The notes beneath the pieces were generated by a model, which was not told where the DNA came from, searched no databases, and worked only from the letters and a program-made list of their open reading frames with translations. Below, piece by piece: positions 28,746 through 37,432 of a stretch of DNA of 64,000 bases. This stretch comes from Bacteroidota bacterium (GTDB taxonomy: Bacteria > Bacteroidota > Bacteroidia > Bacteroidales > UBA12481), in contig JABHCC010000104.1 of assembly GCA_018669475.1 (NCBI GenBank), forward strand, positions 62,001 to 126,000, in the 5' to 3' direction. Position 1 is the first letter of the stretch. Every line of letters starts with the position of its first letter. A program made the position numbers and the translations under genes.

Positions 28746-31583
28746 ATGAAACGTATAAGCCTCTTAATACTTGCCTTTCTTTGTTTCAATAACCTTGCCT
28801 ATTCACAAGACTTTGGGAGCTACTCTCCAGATATTAAATGGAAGCAAATCAATACAAGGTCGGTGAGGGTGATTTTTCCTGTCGGACTTGAAAATGCAGC
28901 AAACAGGGTTGCTAATAATCTGGTTTACATTGACCAGAATAATCGCACCAGTATTGGATCAAGATCTAAGAAGCTCAGTTTAATTCTGAATAATCAGGGA
29001 ATTATTCCGAATGGATATGTAACACTTATGCCATTCAGATCAGAGTTCTTCACGACACCTTTTCAGCAAAGTCATGCCCTGGGTTCATTGCCATGGCTTG
29101 ATTTATTATCAATTCATGAATACCGCCATGCTCTGCAGTACTCAAATTTCAACCAAGGTCTGACTAAACTCGGGTATATTCTGGGTGGACAGCAGATTTG
29201 GGCATTAGTTGCAAATCTCACGACCCCTAACTGGTATTTTGAAGGAGATGCGGTAATGAGTGAAACAGCTCTTACTGAACAGGGTCGAGGCAGAATTCCG
29301 GCATTCTACCAGGGATATAGGAGTATTCTGGGAACAGAGAATACCTATTCATACATGAAAGCTCGAAATGGATCATATAAAGATGCCATTCCGGATCACT
29401 ATCCATTAGGATATTTGTTATGCAAATACGGACGTGAGGAATATGGGGATGATCTTTGGATGAGAGTCATAAAAGGTACAGCAAATTTCCAAGGTATTGT
29501 GTTCCCTTTCTCAAAGGCATTACGCAGAATTACTACTCATTCAACAAGATCTTTTTATAACTCTGCAATGCTGAAGTATCAGGACGACTGGAGTAATCAA
29601 CTCCAGACACTGGTATCAATTCCAGCTCAAACAATAAACATAGAATCTCGTACTGTTACTTTCTATAAGCACCCATTATTTGAAAAAGAAAAAGGCAGTT
29701 TATTAGTTTATAAATCCAGTTTTAAACAAACTGGTGCCATATATGAAATACAAGCCGATGGTACTGAATCCAAAATAACTGATACAGGTATTAGCCTGGA
29801 TCCTTATTTCTCAGGAAGCCAGAATTACTTATCATGGACTGAGTATTCAGGAGACATGCGATTTTCCACAATCACCTGGTCTGATATTGTTATTTATAAC
29901 AGAAATACTCAGAAGCTGAAATATCTGACTGAAGGAGAAAGACTGTTCTCTCCGGATATCTCTCCGGATGAAGCTGAGATTCTGGCTTTGGAGTCTACAC
30001 AGGAACTGAGCCATCAATTGGTAATTATTGACCGTGAATCAGGGGATATTAAACAAAGAATACCCAACCCTGAAAACCATTATTATACTTATCCACAATG
30101 GGATAATAGTAATAAATATTTGATCTCATCTGGCAGAACAAAAACAGGAAAAATGTTTATTGCACGAATTACCCGTTCCACGGGTAGTGTACAAATGATC
30201 CTGAATCCTTTTAATCACATCATTGGTAGCATTACCCCAGGTAAAGAACATATTTATTTCTCAGCTTCTTTTGGAGGCAAAGATGATATTTATGCTATTA
30301 AAAGGACGGGAGGTACAATATTTCAGTTAACTGATAGTCCATATGGAGCCTATCATTCAAGTATTAGCCATAACGAGGAACAGCTGGCATATAGCGCTTT
30401 CACATATAACGGAAGGAATTTAAAGCAAGTCAGGATACAGGACGCTTTATGGAAACAAGTAAGTCCTGTTCCTCTTCACCAAACAGAAGGATACGTCCCT
30501 GCTTATGCATCTGTTGAGGGTGGTAATATTCTAAACAGGATTCCAAATCAGGAATACAAAATCAAAAACTATTACCCGATTCTCCATTCACTTAAAATTC
30601 ACAGTTGGTCACCAACATCACGGAATACATTAACTTCAGTCGGCCTGGCAATCCAGTCTGATAATGTGATGAACAATTTACATCTTGATGCAGGGGTAGA
30701 TTATTACTTAAACGAAAGATCTACAGGGTACTCTGTCAATGCTAAATATGGCAAATGGTTTCCAATCATTTCATTGTCGTATGGTGAGCTGTATAGGCAC
30801 CCGGGTATTCTTGAATTCAATGCTCGTGGTACCTGGGAGCGATCCATGTCAGCCGGACTTGAAATTCCGCTTGATTTTTCAAAAGGCACGTTTATTAAGC
30901 AAGTACTTTCACAGGCAAACGTACAACGAACTACCATACCTTCATCGGGGTATGATTTGTATTCGGGATCCAATATGAGCTTTGCTGTATTAGGACTGCA
31001 ATCAAAAGCCATAATAACAAAAATCAAGGCCTATCAAAATATCACTACGCCATTGGGAGCTGGCGTAGAATTTATAATTAACCGATCTCTTTCCAGCCTG
31101 AGAGCCTCTCAGGTTCAGGTTTTCGGTGATGCGGCGGTACGGGGTTTAATGCCAAATCATAATCTCGTATTGGGATTATCAGCCAAAATTGAACCTAGTT
31201 CAAATCAGTATCAATTCATTGACCAACATACCTATCCTCGTGGCTATCAGATCCCGGAAAATGATTTTATGATCACAGTTTCTACTAATTATCATTTTCC
31301 TCTTTTATATCCTGATATCGGAATCAATGGTATCATTTATTTATTAAGAATAAGAGCAAACTTATTCGTCGATCTGGCCCAGGGTCGGGTTGTCGATTAT
31401 TCTTCTTCAGTGATTTGCCGACGCTATCTCTCGGCTGGTTCTGAACTTATTTTTGATACGAAAGTTTTTAATATTCTTCCAATGAGTATCGGATTCAGAT
31501 ATTCACTCTTAGGTTTTTCTGATCTTCATAATCCAAGTAAAAATGGTAAATTCGAAGTCTTTCTCCCAGTTTTACGAATTTAA
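28746..31583 (+). CDS. Secreted zincin-like protein with beta-propeller and C-terminal beta-barrel region
   Basis: 945 residues from the ATG at 28746, giving the signal peptide MKRISLLILAFLCFNNLAYS; a TTG at 28722 would add eight residues. Residues about 40-290 contain HEYRHALQY (an HExxH zinc motif) and a downstream FEGDAVMSE that could give the third ligand, so a metallopeptidase-like domain is likely. Residues about 300-600 hold repeated PD40/TolB-type propeller strands (FSPDISPDEAEILAL, YTYPQWDNSNKYLISSG). The last 300 residues alternate amphipathic strands as in an outer membrane barrel, ending LPVLRI. I do not know a named family for the whole; it is probably cell-surface or periplasmic. 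Divergent from the crp-type gene. Confidence 0.75.
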   Translation: MKRISLLILAFLCFNNLAYSQDFGSYSPDIKWKQINTRSVRVIFPVGLENAANRVANNLVYIDQNNRTSIGSRSKKLSLILNNQGIIPNGYVTLMPFRSEFFTTPFQQSHALGSLPWLDLLSIHEYRHALQYSNFNQGLTKLGYILGGQQIWALVANLTTPNWYFEGDAVMSETALTEQGRGRIPAFYQGYRSILGTENTYSYMKARNGSYKDAIPDHYPLGYLLCKYGREEYGDDLWMRVIKGTANFQGIVFPFSKALRRITTHSTRSFYNSAMLKYQDDWSNQLQTLVSIPAQTINIESRTVTFYKHPLFEKEKGSLLVYKSSFKQTGAIYEIQADGTESKITDTGISLDPYFSGSQNYLSWTEYSGDMRFSTITWSDIVIYNRNTQKLKYLTEGERLFSPDISPDEAEILALESTQELSHQLVIIDRESGDIKQRIPNPENHYYTYPQWDNSNKYLISSGRTKTGKMFIARITRSTGSVQMILNPFNHIIGSITPGKEHIYFSASFGGKDDIYAIKRTGGTIFQLTDSPYGAYHSSISHNEEQLAYSAFTYNGRNLKQVRIQDALWKQVSPVPLHQTEGYVPAYASVEGGNILNRIPNQEYKIKNYYPILHSLKIHSWSPTSRNTLTSVGLAIQSDNVMNNLHLDAGVDYYLNERSTGYSVNAKYGKWFPIISLSYGELYRHPGILEFNARGTWERSMSAGLEIPLDFSKGTFIKQVLSQANVQRTTIPSSGYDLYSGSNMSFAVLGLQSKAIITKIKAYQNITTPLGAGVEFIINRSLSSLRASQVQVFGDAAVRGLMPNHNLVLGLSAKIEPSSNQYQFIDQHTYPRGYQIPENDFMITVSTNYHFPLLYPDIGINGIIYLLRIRANLFVDLAQGRVVDYSSSVICRRYLSAGSELIFDTKVFNILPMSIGFRYSLLGFSDLHNPSKNGKFEVFLPVLRI

Positions 31584-31585
31584 AA

Positions 31586-31632
31586 ATGAACCGAGCGTAA
31601 CAAAAGGAATAATATATTAACACACACGGATG
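31586..31632 (+). promoter_or_regulatory. Leader element copy 2 (MNRA frame) before phzF
   Basis: A 47-base copy of the leader begins three bases after the stop of the zincin gene. The mini-frame is ATGAACCGAGCGTAA (31586-31600): compared with the other copies, GCA TGA has become GCG TAA, so both Ala and the stop are kept. ACAAAAGGAA, an AT palindrome (TAATATATTA) and AACACACACGG follow, and the copy ends at the phzF ATG (31630). There is no TAnnTTTG box just upstream, so it may be read from the preceding gene. Confidence 0.7.
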
Positions 31633-32418
31633 CAAACAGAAATATATCAAGTAGATGCATTTACCTCCAATACTTTCGGAGGTAATCCCGCAGCCGTCTG
31701 TCCGCTTGAAGAGTGGCTTCCAAAACATATAATGCAATCTGTAGCAGCTGAAAATAATTTAGCAGAGACTGCTTTTTTTGTAGCAAAGGATGAAGGATTC
31801 GAAATCCGATGGTTTACTCCAAAAATTGAAGTTGACTTATGCGGACATGCTACTCTTGCAGCCTCCTGGGTCTTATTTAAGCACTTAAACTATTCTGAAG
31901 ATATTATTAAATTTTCATCCCGGTCAGGGGAACTGCTTGTAAGTAAAAAGGCTGACAGGATTATTTTAGATTTCCCGGCCGATTTTTGTGATCCCGTTGA
32001 AGCACCACAAGGGCTGTTTCAAGCTATTGGACAGGAACCATTATTGTGTTACCAAGGAAAAACAGATTACCTTCTTATATATCAGAATCAAAAAGTTATT
32101 GAAAACCTGAAGCCTGATTTTGCTGCTTTAGCTAAAGTTGAGGCACGAGGCATCATCGTTAGTGCCAAAGGCGATGCAGTTGACTTTGTTTCTCGTTTTT
32201 TTGCTCCCCAGGTAGGAATAAATGAGGATCCGGTTACCGGATCAGCTCATACAACTCTAATTCCTTATTGGAGCAGAGAATTGGTGAAAACTGAAATGCA
32301 TGCACTACAGATATCAGAGAGAGGTGGTGATTTGATGCTTAAGATGAAAGGTAACAGGGTTGAGATTGCAGGTAAAGCCATTACTTACTTGCAGGGACAT
32401 ATAACAATACCAGATTAA
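31630..32418 (+). CDS. PhzF family isomerase/epimerase-like protein
   Basis: 262 residues. The family start MQTEIYQVDAFTSNTFGGNP and the catalytic region NNLAETAFF (Glu as general acid/base), RWFTPKIEVDLCGHATLA and NEDPVTGSAHTTLIPYW are all present. PhzF-type enzymes share the diaminopimelate-epimerase fold and isomerise small acids; most family members, including this one, have unknown substrates, and no phenazine genes are nearby. Its start is fixed by the conserved N-terminus and coincides with the end of the leader element. The next gene overlaps by one base. Confidence 0.92.
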   Translation: MQTEIYQVDAFTSNTFGGNPAAVCPLEEWLPKHIMQSVAAENNLAETAFFVAKDEGFEIRWFTPKIEVDLCGHATLAASWVLFKHLNYSEDIIKFSSRSGELLVSKKADRIILDFPADFCDPVEAPQGLFQAIGQEPLLCYQGKTDYLLIYQNQKVIENLKPDFAALAKVEARGIIVSAKGDAVDFVSRFFAPQVGINEDPVTGSAHTTLIPYWSRELVKTEMHALQISERGGDLMLKMKGNRVEIAGKAITYLQGHITIPD

Positions 32419-32825
32419 TGGAACAAAAAGATTATTTACTGCGTCAATTAGAAATGATTGGCCCTATGATTATGTATATGCTTGGTATCTGGCGTGAGGG
32501 ACGAATTAATGATGCATTGGATTATGGTGCAGAGTCATTAGAAAACCTTACTGCTCTTCCTCTCAATGAACTTGATGTTATTCACCAGGATGACATTGTG
32601 AAGTTCCTTACTGAGGAAAAGGAATTACTAGCCGGACAAGTAAGAATTATTGCCGAGTTTCTGTACAGAATAGGAGAGATACGACATAAAGAAGACTTTC
32701 CAATCGGGAGAGAAACACTACTGAAAGCCCGTAGGCTTATTGAATGGCATGAACTGACAACAGGAGTATTTTCTTTCGAAGTGCAGAATATGAAAAAAGG
32801 AATTGAGCAAATGCTAACAGGATGA
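32418..32825 (+). CDS. Small helical protein, DUF6483-like
   Basis: 135 residues, cytoplasmic, predicted all-helical. It begins EQKDYLLRQLEMIGPMIMYM, which resembles my memory of DUF6483 proteins, and continues with TPR-like pairs (INDALDYGAESLENLTAL; RIGEIRHKEDFPIGRETLLK). Function unknown. Its ATG overlaps the phzF stop by one base (TAATG), so it is translationally coupled to phzF. The family name is tentative. Confidence 0.7.
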   Translation: MEQKDYLLRQLEMIGPMIMYMLGIWREGRINDALDYGAESLENLTALPLNELDVIHQDDIVKFLTEEKELLAGQVRIIAEFLYRIGEIRHKEDFPIGRETLLKARRLIEWHELTTGVFSFEVQNMKKGIEQMLTG

Positions 32826-32861
32826 TTTACTGATTAGAAAAACTCGTATCGATATTATTAA

Positions 32862-32891
32862 TTTGTAAATATGAAATTTTTCATACATTTG
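32862..32891 (+). promoter_or_regulatory. Predicted promoter of the trp operon
   Basis: TTTG (32862-32865), an 18-bp spacer and TACATTTG (32884-32891) give a close match to the Bacteroidota primary sigma consensus. Transcription should start about 6-8 bases later, placing the leader peptide ATG (32900) near the 5' end of the RNA, so the leader may be translated with little or no untranslated leader. Confidence 0.65.
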
Positions 32892-32899
32892 CTCCCGTA

Positions 32900-32959
32900 A
32901 TGATAATAACACAAAGAACATATTGGTGGTGGCTTAACGAACTTAGGATCGACTCGTGA
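32900..32959 (+). CDS. trpL: trp operon leader peptide with three tandem Trp codons
   Basis: A 19-residue frame MIITQRTYWWWLNELRIDS lies between the predicted trp promoter and a strong terminator in front of trpE. Codons 9-11 are TGG TGG TGG (32924-32932). This is the classic arrangement of a ribosome-mediated attenuator: scarcity of charged tRNA-Trp would stall the ribosome on these codons and change folding of the RNA. Downstream, GGCTTAACG (32931-32939) can pair with CGTAAGCC (32963-32970), the expected pause hairpin. It is too short for routine gene callers. Confidence 0.85.
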   Translation: MIITQRTYWWWLNELRIDS

Positions 32960-32986
32960 GAACGTAAGCCATTGAATAATAATATT

Positions 32987-33021
32987 AAAAGGCCCACCTA
33001 TCACGGTGGGCCTTTTTTTTT
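32987..33021 (+). terminator. trp attenuator terminator
   Basis: AAAAGGCCCACC (32987-32998) pairs perfectly with GGTGGGCCTTTT (33005-33016) around a six-base loop, followed by T residues to 33021. It ends 18 bp before the trpE ATG and after the leader peptide. The left arm contains CCACC, complementary to GGTGG within the Trp codons, so an alternative antiterminating fold is possible, but I have not been able to compute it. Confidence 0.9.
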
Positions 33022-33039
33022 GAATTAATTGAAAAACAC

Positions 33040-34437
33040 ATGTACACAATAACAACACATAGTAAGAGCACCCTGGCTGATACAATTACTCCGGTAAGCC
33101 TGTATTTAAAAATCAGGGATCTATACCCCAGATCCATATTGTTGGAAAGTAGTGACTATCACGGGGGACGCGACAACTATTCATTCATTTGCATGGAGCC
33201 TATTGCAAGTATTGAGGTTAAAGACCACCAGGTTAGTTTTCAGTTTCCGGATGAAAGAATGGAAATTAAGAATAGCAAAAATGTTAAAGGTATGTTGAAT
33301 GATTTCTTTGGCGCCTTTAAAGCTAATGCTCAAAATGCAAAAGACGAACTGAATGGATTTTTTGGTTACACCTCTTATGAAGCAGTTAAGTATTTTGAGA
33401 ATATTGATCTCAAAGCAAGAAATAATCGTTCGGATAACATTCCCGAGATAAAATATAGTCTTTATCGCTACATCATTGCCATTAATCACTTCAAAAACTC
33501 AATACAAATACTTGAGAACAGACTAGACAGTGGTCCTGATAACATTAATAACATCCTTGAATTGCTAAGCAATCGTAACTACCCTATATTTCCATTTCAT
33601 ACGGCTGGATCTGTCAGGTCAAACATGACAGACGATGATTATAAAGATCTTGTTACTGCTGGCAAATCTCATTGTCACAGGGGAAATGTGTATCAGATAG
33701 TTTTATCAAGAAGATTTGAGCAAGATTATACAGGGGACGAGTTTAATGTGTACCGGGCATTGCGCTCAATAAATCCCTCTCCCTACCTATTCTTCTTTGA
33801 TTTTGGCAATTTCAAAATATTTGGCTCCTCACCTGAAAGCCAGTTGATTGTTAAAGACCATGTTGCCCAAATCAATCCTATTGCAGGCACATTCAAACGT
33901 AGCGGAGATGACCTTAAAGATCAGGAGCTTGCGGAAAAACTCGGACAAGATAAAAAGGAAAATGCAGAACATGTGATGTTGGTCGACCTTGCACGAAATG
34001 ATCTGAGTAGAAACTCAACAAATGTACGGGTTGAAACCTTTAAGGAGGTTCAGTTCTTTTCGCATGTCCTGCATATGGTTTCTAAAGTCATTGGAGATCT
34101 GCCGAAAAACTATAATCTTATTCAGTTAATTGCAGACTCTTTCCCTGCTGGCACATTATCAGGAGCACCAAAAATTAAAGCTATGCAGTTAATTGATGAA
34201 CTCGAACCTACCGGAAGGGAATATTATGGGGGCTGTATTGGCCAAATAGGGCTAAACGGCAGTTTCAATCATGCAATTACAATACGAACATTTCTAGCGC
34301 GTAATAACACATTGATTTACCAGGCCGGAGCTGGTATTGTGGCCGATTCATCTGAAGAAAAAGAACTGGATGAAGTGAAAAACAAACTTGCCGCACTAAA
34401 TACAGCCATTGAAATGGCATCAAACCTCAACAACTGA
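33040..34437 (+). CDS. trpE: Anthranilate synthase component I
   Basis: 465 residues. It makes anthranilate from chorismate, with ammonia from TrpG. Signature segments are INPIAGTFKRSGDD, ENAEHVMLVDLARNDLSR and FPAGTLSGAPKIKAM. The N-terminal LLESSDYHGG matches the LLES motif that binds Trp for feedback inhibition, so the enzyme is probably feedback-controlled in addition to attenuation. First gene of a complete trpEGDCFBA operon; trpG follows after 4 bp. Confidence 0.97.
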   Translation: MYTITTHSKSTLADTITPVSLYLKIRDLYPRSILLESSDYHGGRDNYSFICMEPIASIEVKDHQVSFQFPDERMEIKNSKNVKGMLNDFFGAFKANAQNAKDELNGFFGYTSYEAVKYFENIDLKARNNRSDNIPEIKYSLYRYIIAINHFKNSIQILENRLDSGPDNINNILELLSNRNYPIFPFHTAGSVRSNMTDDDYKDLVTAGKSHCHRGNVYQIVLSRRFEQDYTGDEFNVYRALRSINPSPYLFFFDFGNFKIFGSSPESQLIVKDHVAQINPIAGTFKRSGDDLKDQELAEKLGQDKKENAEHVMLVDLARNDLSRNSTNVRVETFKEVQFFSHVLHMVSKVIGDLPKNYNLIQLIADSFPAGTLSGAPKIKAMQLIDELEPTGREYYGGCIGQIGLNGSFNHAITIRTFLARNNTLIYQAGAGIVADSSEEKELDEVKNKLAALNTAIEMASNLNN

Positions 34438-34441
34438 AATC

Positions 34442-35020
34442 ATGAAAGTACTCATCCTGGATAACTACGACTCTTTCACGTATAACCTGGTTCACTATGT
34501 CAGAGAATTAACTGATTCACCCATTAGCATAGCTCGTAACGATCAAATCACACTTGAAGAAGTTAATGAATTTGATCACATTTTATTATCACCCGGACCC
34601 GGAATACCAGATGAAGCCGGCTTATTAAAAGCCATTATTAAAGAATACGCTTCAACGAAAAGCATTTTTGGGGTTTGTCTGGGAATGCAGGCTATTGGGG
34701 AAGTATTTGGCTGCAAATTACTTAATCTCGATCATGTATATCATGGCGTTGATCTTCCAATAAGGGTTACAGATCCAAAAGACATCACATTTACCAGACT
34801 CCCGTCATCAATGAATGTTGGCAGGTATCATTCATGGGTGGTTGATCAGGATAGTGTGCCCGATTGTCTGAGCGTATCAGCCCTTGATGATAATAACTAT
34901 GTTATGGCTCTTTACCATAAAGAACTTAATATTCGTGGAGTACAATTTCATCCTGAGTCAATTATGACTGAGCACGGTAAAATCATGCTCAAAAACTGGT
35001 TATACCCAACAGTATTATGA
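34442..35020 (+). CDS. trpG: Anthranilate synthase glutamine amidotransferase subunit
   Basis: 192 residues from the ATG at 34442 (an earlier in-frame start at 34409 would overlap trpE and add 11 unrelated residues). Class I amidotransferase with nucleophile Cys in FGVCLGMQAIGE and the His/Glu in VQFHPESIMTEHG; the N-terminus VLILDNYDSFTYNLVHYV is typical of TrpG/PabA. It supplies ammonia to TrpE and may serve PabB as well. Overlaps trpD by 4 bp (ATGA). Confidence 0.96.
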   Translation: MKVLILDNYDSFTYNLVHYVRELTDSPISIARNDQITLEEVNEFDHILLSPGPGIPDEAGLLKAIIKEYASTKSIFGVCLGMQAIGEVFGCKLLNLDHVYHGVDLPIRVTDPKDITFTRLPSSMNVGRYHSWVVDQDSVPDCLSVSALDDNNYVMALYHKELNIRGVQFHPESIMTEHGKIMLKNWLYPTVL

Positions 35021-36012
35021 AAGACATTCTCAACCATCTATTCTCATATAAAACCCTCAGTGAGAAAGAAGCGAAAGAGGTATTAACTACAATAGCATCC
35101 GGAGGATATAACGATACCCAGATCGCAGTCTTCCTGGGAGTTTTTCAAATGAGAGCCATTACCCTCGAGGAATTAATGGGATTCAGATCAGCATTGAAGA
35201 ACCTTGCTATTCAGATAGATCTGACTGATTTTGAAACAATTGACCTTTGTGGCACAGGAGGAGATGGGAAAAACACATTCAATATCTCAACTTTAACATC
35301 ATTTATTGTTGCGGGTACAGGAGCAAAAGTAACAAAACATGGAAATTATGGTGTTTCTTCAACCTGTGGGTCCTCAAACGTACTGGAATATTTTGGATAT
35401 AAGTTCTCGAATAATAGAGATAAGCTACTCAAGGAACTCAACAAAGCAGGTATCTGTTTTCTCCACGCTCCTATGTTTAATCCAGCCATGAAAAATGTTG
35501 CTCCTGTACGCAAACAATTGGGTCTTAAAACATTTTTCAATATTCTCGGACCTATGATTAACCCTGCAAATCCTAATAATCAACTCATTGGGGTTTATAG
35601 TCTTGAATTGGCGAGAATGTATTCCTACGTGTATCAAACTACCGATTGTAATTATACAATCCTGCATAATCTTGATGGTTATGACGAAATATCTTTGACA
35701 GCTCCATTTAAAGCAATTTCACGAAGGCGGGAGGAATTGCTTGAACCCAGGGATTTAGGCCTGAATAAAATCCTCCCGGATGAAATCTTAGGCGGAAGTG
35801 ATATTCAGGAATCAGCAAGGCTTTTCAAATCAATATTAGAAAATGAGGGAACTCAACAACAAAATTCTGTTGTTGCTGCCAACGCAGGAATGGCATTGAG
35901 AATATTAAATCCTCAGCTAAGTTTGAGCGATTCAGTTTCTGTAGCACAGGATTCTCTTGATTCGGGGAAAGCTTTGAAAGCATTTAATCAATTAATGGAG
36001 CTTAACTCTTAA
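35017..36012 (+). CDS. trpD: Anthranilate phosphoribosyltransferase
   Basis: 331 residues. It joins anthranilate to PRPP. The PRPP site DLCGTGGDGKNTFNIST and KHGNYGVSSTCGSSNVLE are clear, as is FNILGPMINPANP. The coupling to trpG by a 4-bp overlap, and the 3-bp gap to trpC, place it in the middle of the operon. Confidence 0.97.
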   Translation: MKDILNHLFSYKTLSEKEAKEVLTTIASGGYNDTQIAVFLGVFQMRAITLEELMGFRSALKNLAIQIDLTDFETIDLCGTGGDGKNTFNISTLTSFIVAGTGAKVTKHGNYGVSSTCGSSNVLEYFGYKFSNNRDKLLKELNKAGICFLHAPMFNPAMKNVAPVRKQLGLKTFFNILGPMINPANPNNQLIGVYSLELARMYSYVYQTTDCNYTILHNLDGYDEISLTAPFKAISRRREELLEPRDLGLNKILPDEILGGSDIQESARLFKSILENEGTQQQNSVVAANAGMALRILNPQLSLSDSVSVAQDSLDSGKALKAFNQLMELNS

Positions 36013-36015
36013 GCC

Positions 36016-36825
36016 ATGATAAGTATTCTCCATACAATAGCCCGGAAAAAACTAGATGAACTGAGGCTTGCTAAACAAACAACCCCGCTGGAGGAATTGA
36101 AAGACAGACTATTATATTTTTCACCATGCTATTCACTGGCTAATAAACTGCGATATGCCAAAACACCACAGATTATAGCCGAGTTTAAAAGACGAAGTCC
36201 TTCAAAGGGAATAATTAACATGCATTCTCAAGTTGATGTAATCGGATCGGGATATGAATTGAATGGGGCAGCGGCGATATCTGTTCTGACTGATGAATCC
36301 TTTTTTGGTGCTACAAAACACGATTTTCCTTCTGTGAGAAAAACTGTCTCAGTCCCAATAATCCGGAAGGAATTCATAATCGATCCTTATCAGATACATG
36401 AATCAAAGGCTATGGGAGCTGATGTCATTCTTTTGATTGCAGCTATATTGAGTCCTTCCCAGGTGAATGAGCTTGCTCACCTGGCCCAATCATTAAAAAT
36501 GGAAGTCCTGCTTGAAATTCATGATCCGGCTGAACTGGACAGAATATCCGATCATGTGTCGATAATGGGAGTGAATAATAGAAATCTCAATGATTTCTCA
36601 GTCAACCTGGACCAATCAGCGATGATGATTAAAGATCTTCCTGATCACCTTCCCAGCATTGCCGAATCGGGTATACACAATCCATCTGATCTGCTAAAGC
36701 TATACAGAAAAGGTTTTGCTGGCTTTTTAATGGGTGAGTACTTTATGAGAGTCAGAAATCCGGTTTCAGCACTTAAAGACTTTCAATATCAGATTAATAA
36801 ACTAATCGATGAAGCGGAAAATTAA
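36016..36825 (+). CDS. trpC: Indole-3-glycerol-phosphate synthase
   Basis: 269 residues, a TIM barrel that closes the indole ring of the anthranilate-derived ribulose phosphate. Conserved motifs include IIAEFKRRSPSKG, PIIRKEFIIDPYQIHESKAMGAD (in part), GVNNRNLNDF and AESGIHNPSD. It overlaps trpF by 17 bp, and the two are separate genes here, in contrast to the TrpC-TrpF fusion of E. coli. Confidence 0.97.
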   Translation: MISILHTIARKKLDELRLAKQTTPLEELKDRLLYFSPCYSLANKLRYAKTPQIIAEFKRRSPSKGIINMHSQVDVIGSGYELNGAAAISVLTDESFFGATKHDFPSVRKTVSVPIIRKEFIIDPYQIHESKAMGADVILLIAAILSPSQVNELAHLAQSLKMEVLLEIHDPAELDRISDHVSIMGVNNRNLNDFSVNLDQSAMMIKDLPDHLPSIAESGIHNPSDLLKLYRKGFAGFLMGEYFMRVRNPVSALKDFQYQINKLIDEAEN

Positions 36826-37432
36826 GATATGTGGAATCACTGATCCAGATAACCTGATCGATATAATTCGTCTGGGACCTGAATTTATAGGGCTGATTTT
36901 TTACGAAAAATCACCGCGATTTGTCACAGAAATAAGCAGGATGATTCCTATATTATCATTGCCAAGACAATATAAACTTATCGGTGTATTTGTGAATGAG
37001 AGTCTGGATAAAATACTTGAGATCAGTATAATCGCCAGACTGGATGGAGTACAATTGCATGGCAGTGAGAGTCCTGAATTCTGTCGTGAATGCCAAAACA
37101 ACGGGCTTTTTGTAATAAAGGCTTTTGGTGTTGGTAAAGAATTTAATTTTGAAGATATTGATATATACCAGCCAAATATTGATCTCTTCCTTTTTGACAG
37201 CAACAGTCCGGGGCATGGAGGGAGCGGAAATAAATTCGAATGGAATGTATTGAGTGCTTACCACGGTGAAACTCCATTTTTATTGAGCGGAGGTGTTAGT
37301 CCTGATGATCAAATAACTGTGAAAAATAGCTCATTTCTCGGAGTGGACTTGAATAGTCGTTTTGAAATAAAAGCCGGATTAAAAAATATTGAAAGTCTGA
37401 ATTACTTTATAACTAAATACAGAAATGAATAA
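36809..37432 (+). CDS. trpF: Phosphoribosylanthranilate isomerase
   Basis: 207 residues. Catalytic Cys near the N-terminus in [38 protein letters not shown] and [10 protein letters not shown] are typical, with the catalytic Asp expected in [13 protein letters not shown]. It isomerises phosphoribosylanthranilate to the ribulose form. It starts inside trpC (17-bp overlap) and ends inside trpB (8-bp overlap). Confidence 0.96.
   Translation: MKRKIKICGITDPDNLIDIIRLGPEFIGLIFYEKSPRFVTEISRMIPILSLPRQYKLIGVFVNESLDKILEISIIARLDGVQLHGSESPEFCRECQNNGLFVIKAFGVGKEFNFEDIDIYQPNIDLFLFDSNSPGHGGSGNKFEWNVLSAYHGETPFLLSGGVSPDDQITVKNSSFLGVDLNSRFEIKAGLKNIESLNYFITKYRNE

Noticed and set aside
32826-33039. T-box riboswitch or TRAP-type site before trpE
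   Set aside because: No T-box consensus or NAG repeats are visible; the Trp-rich leader frame and terminator explain the region better.
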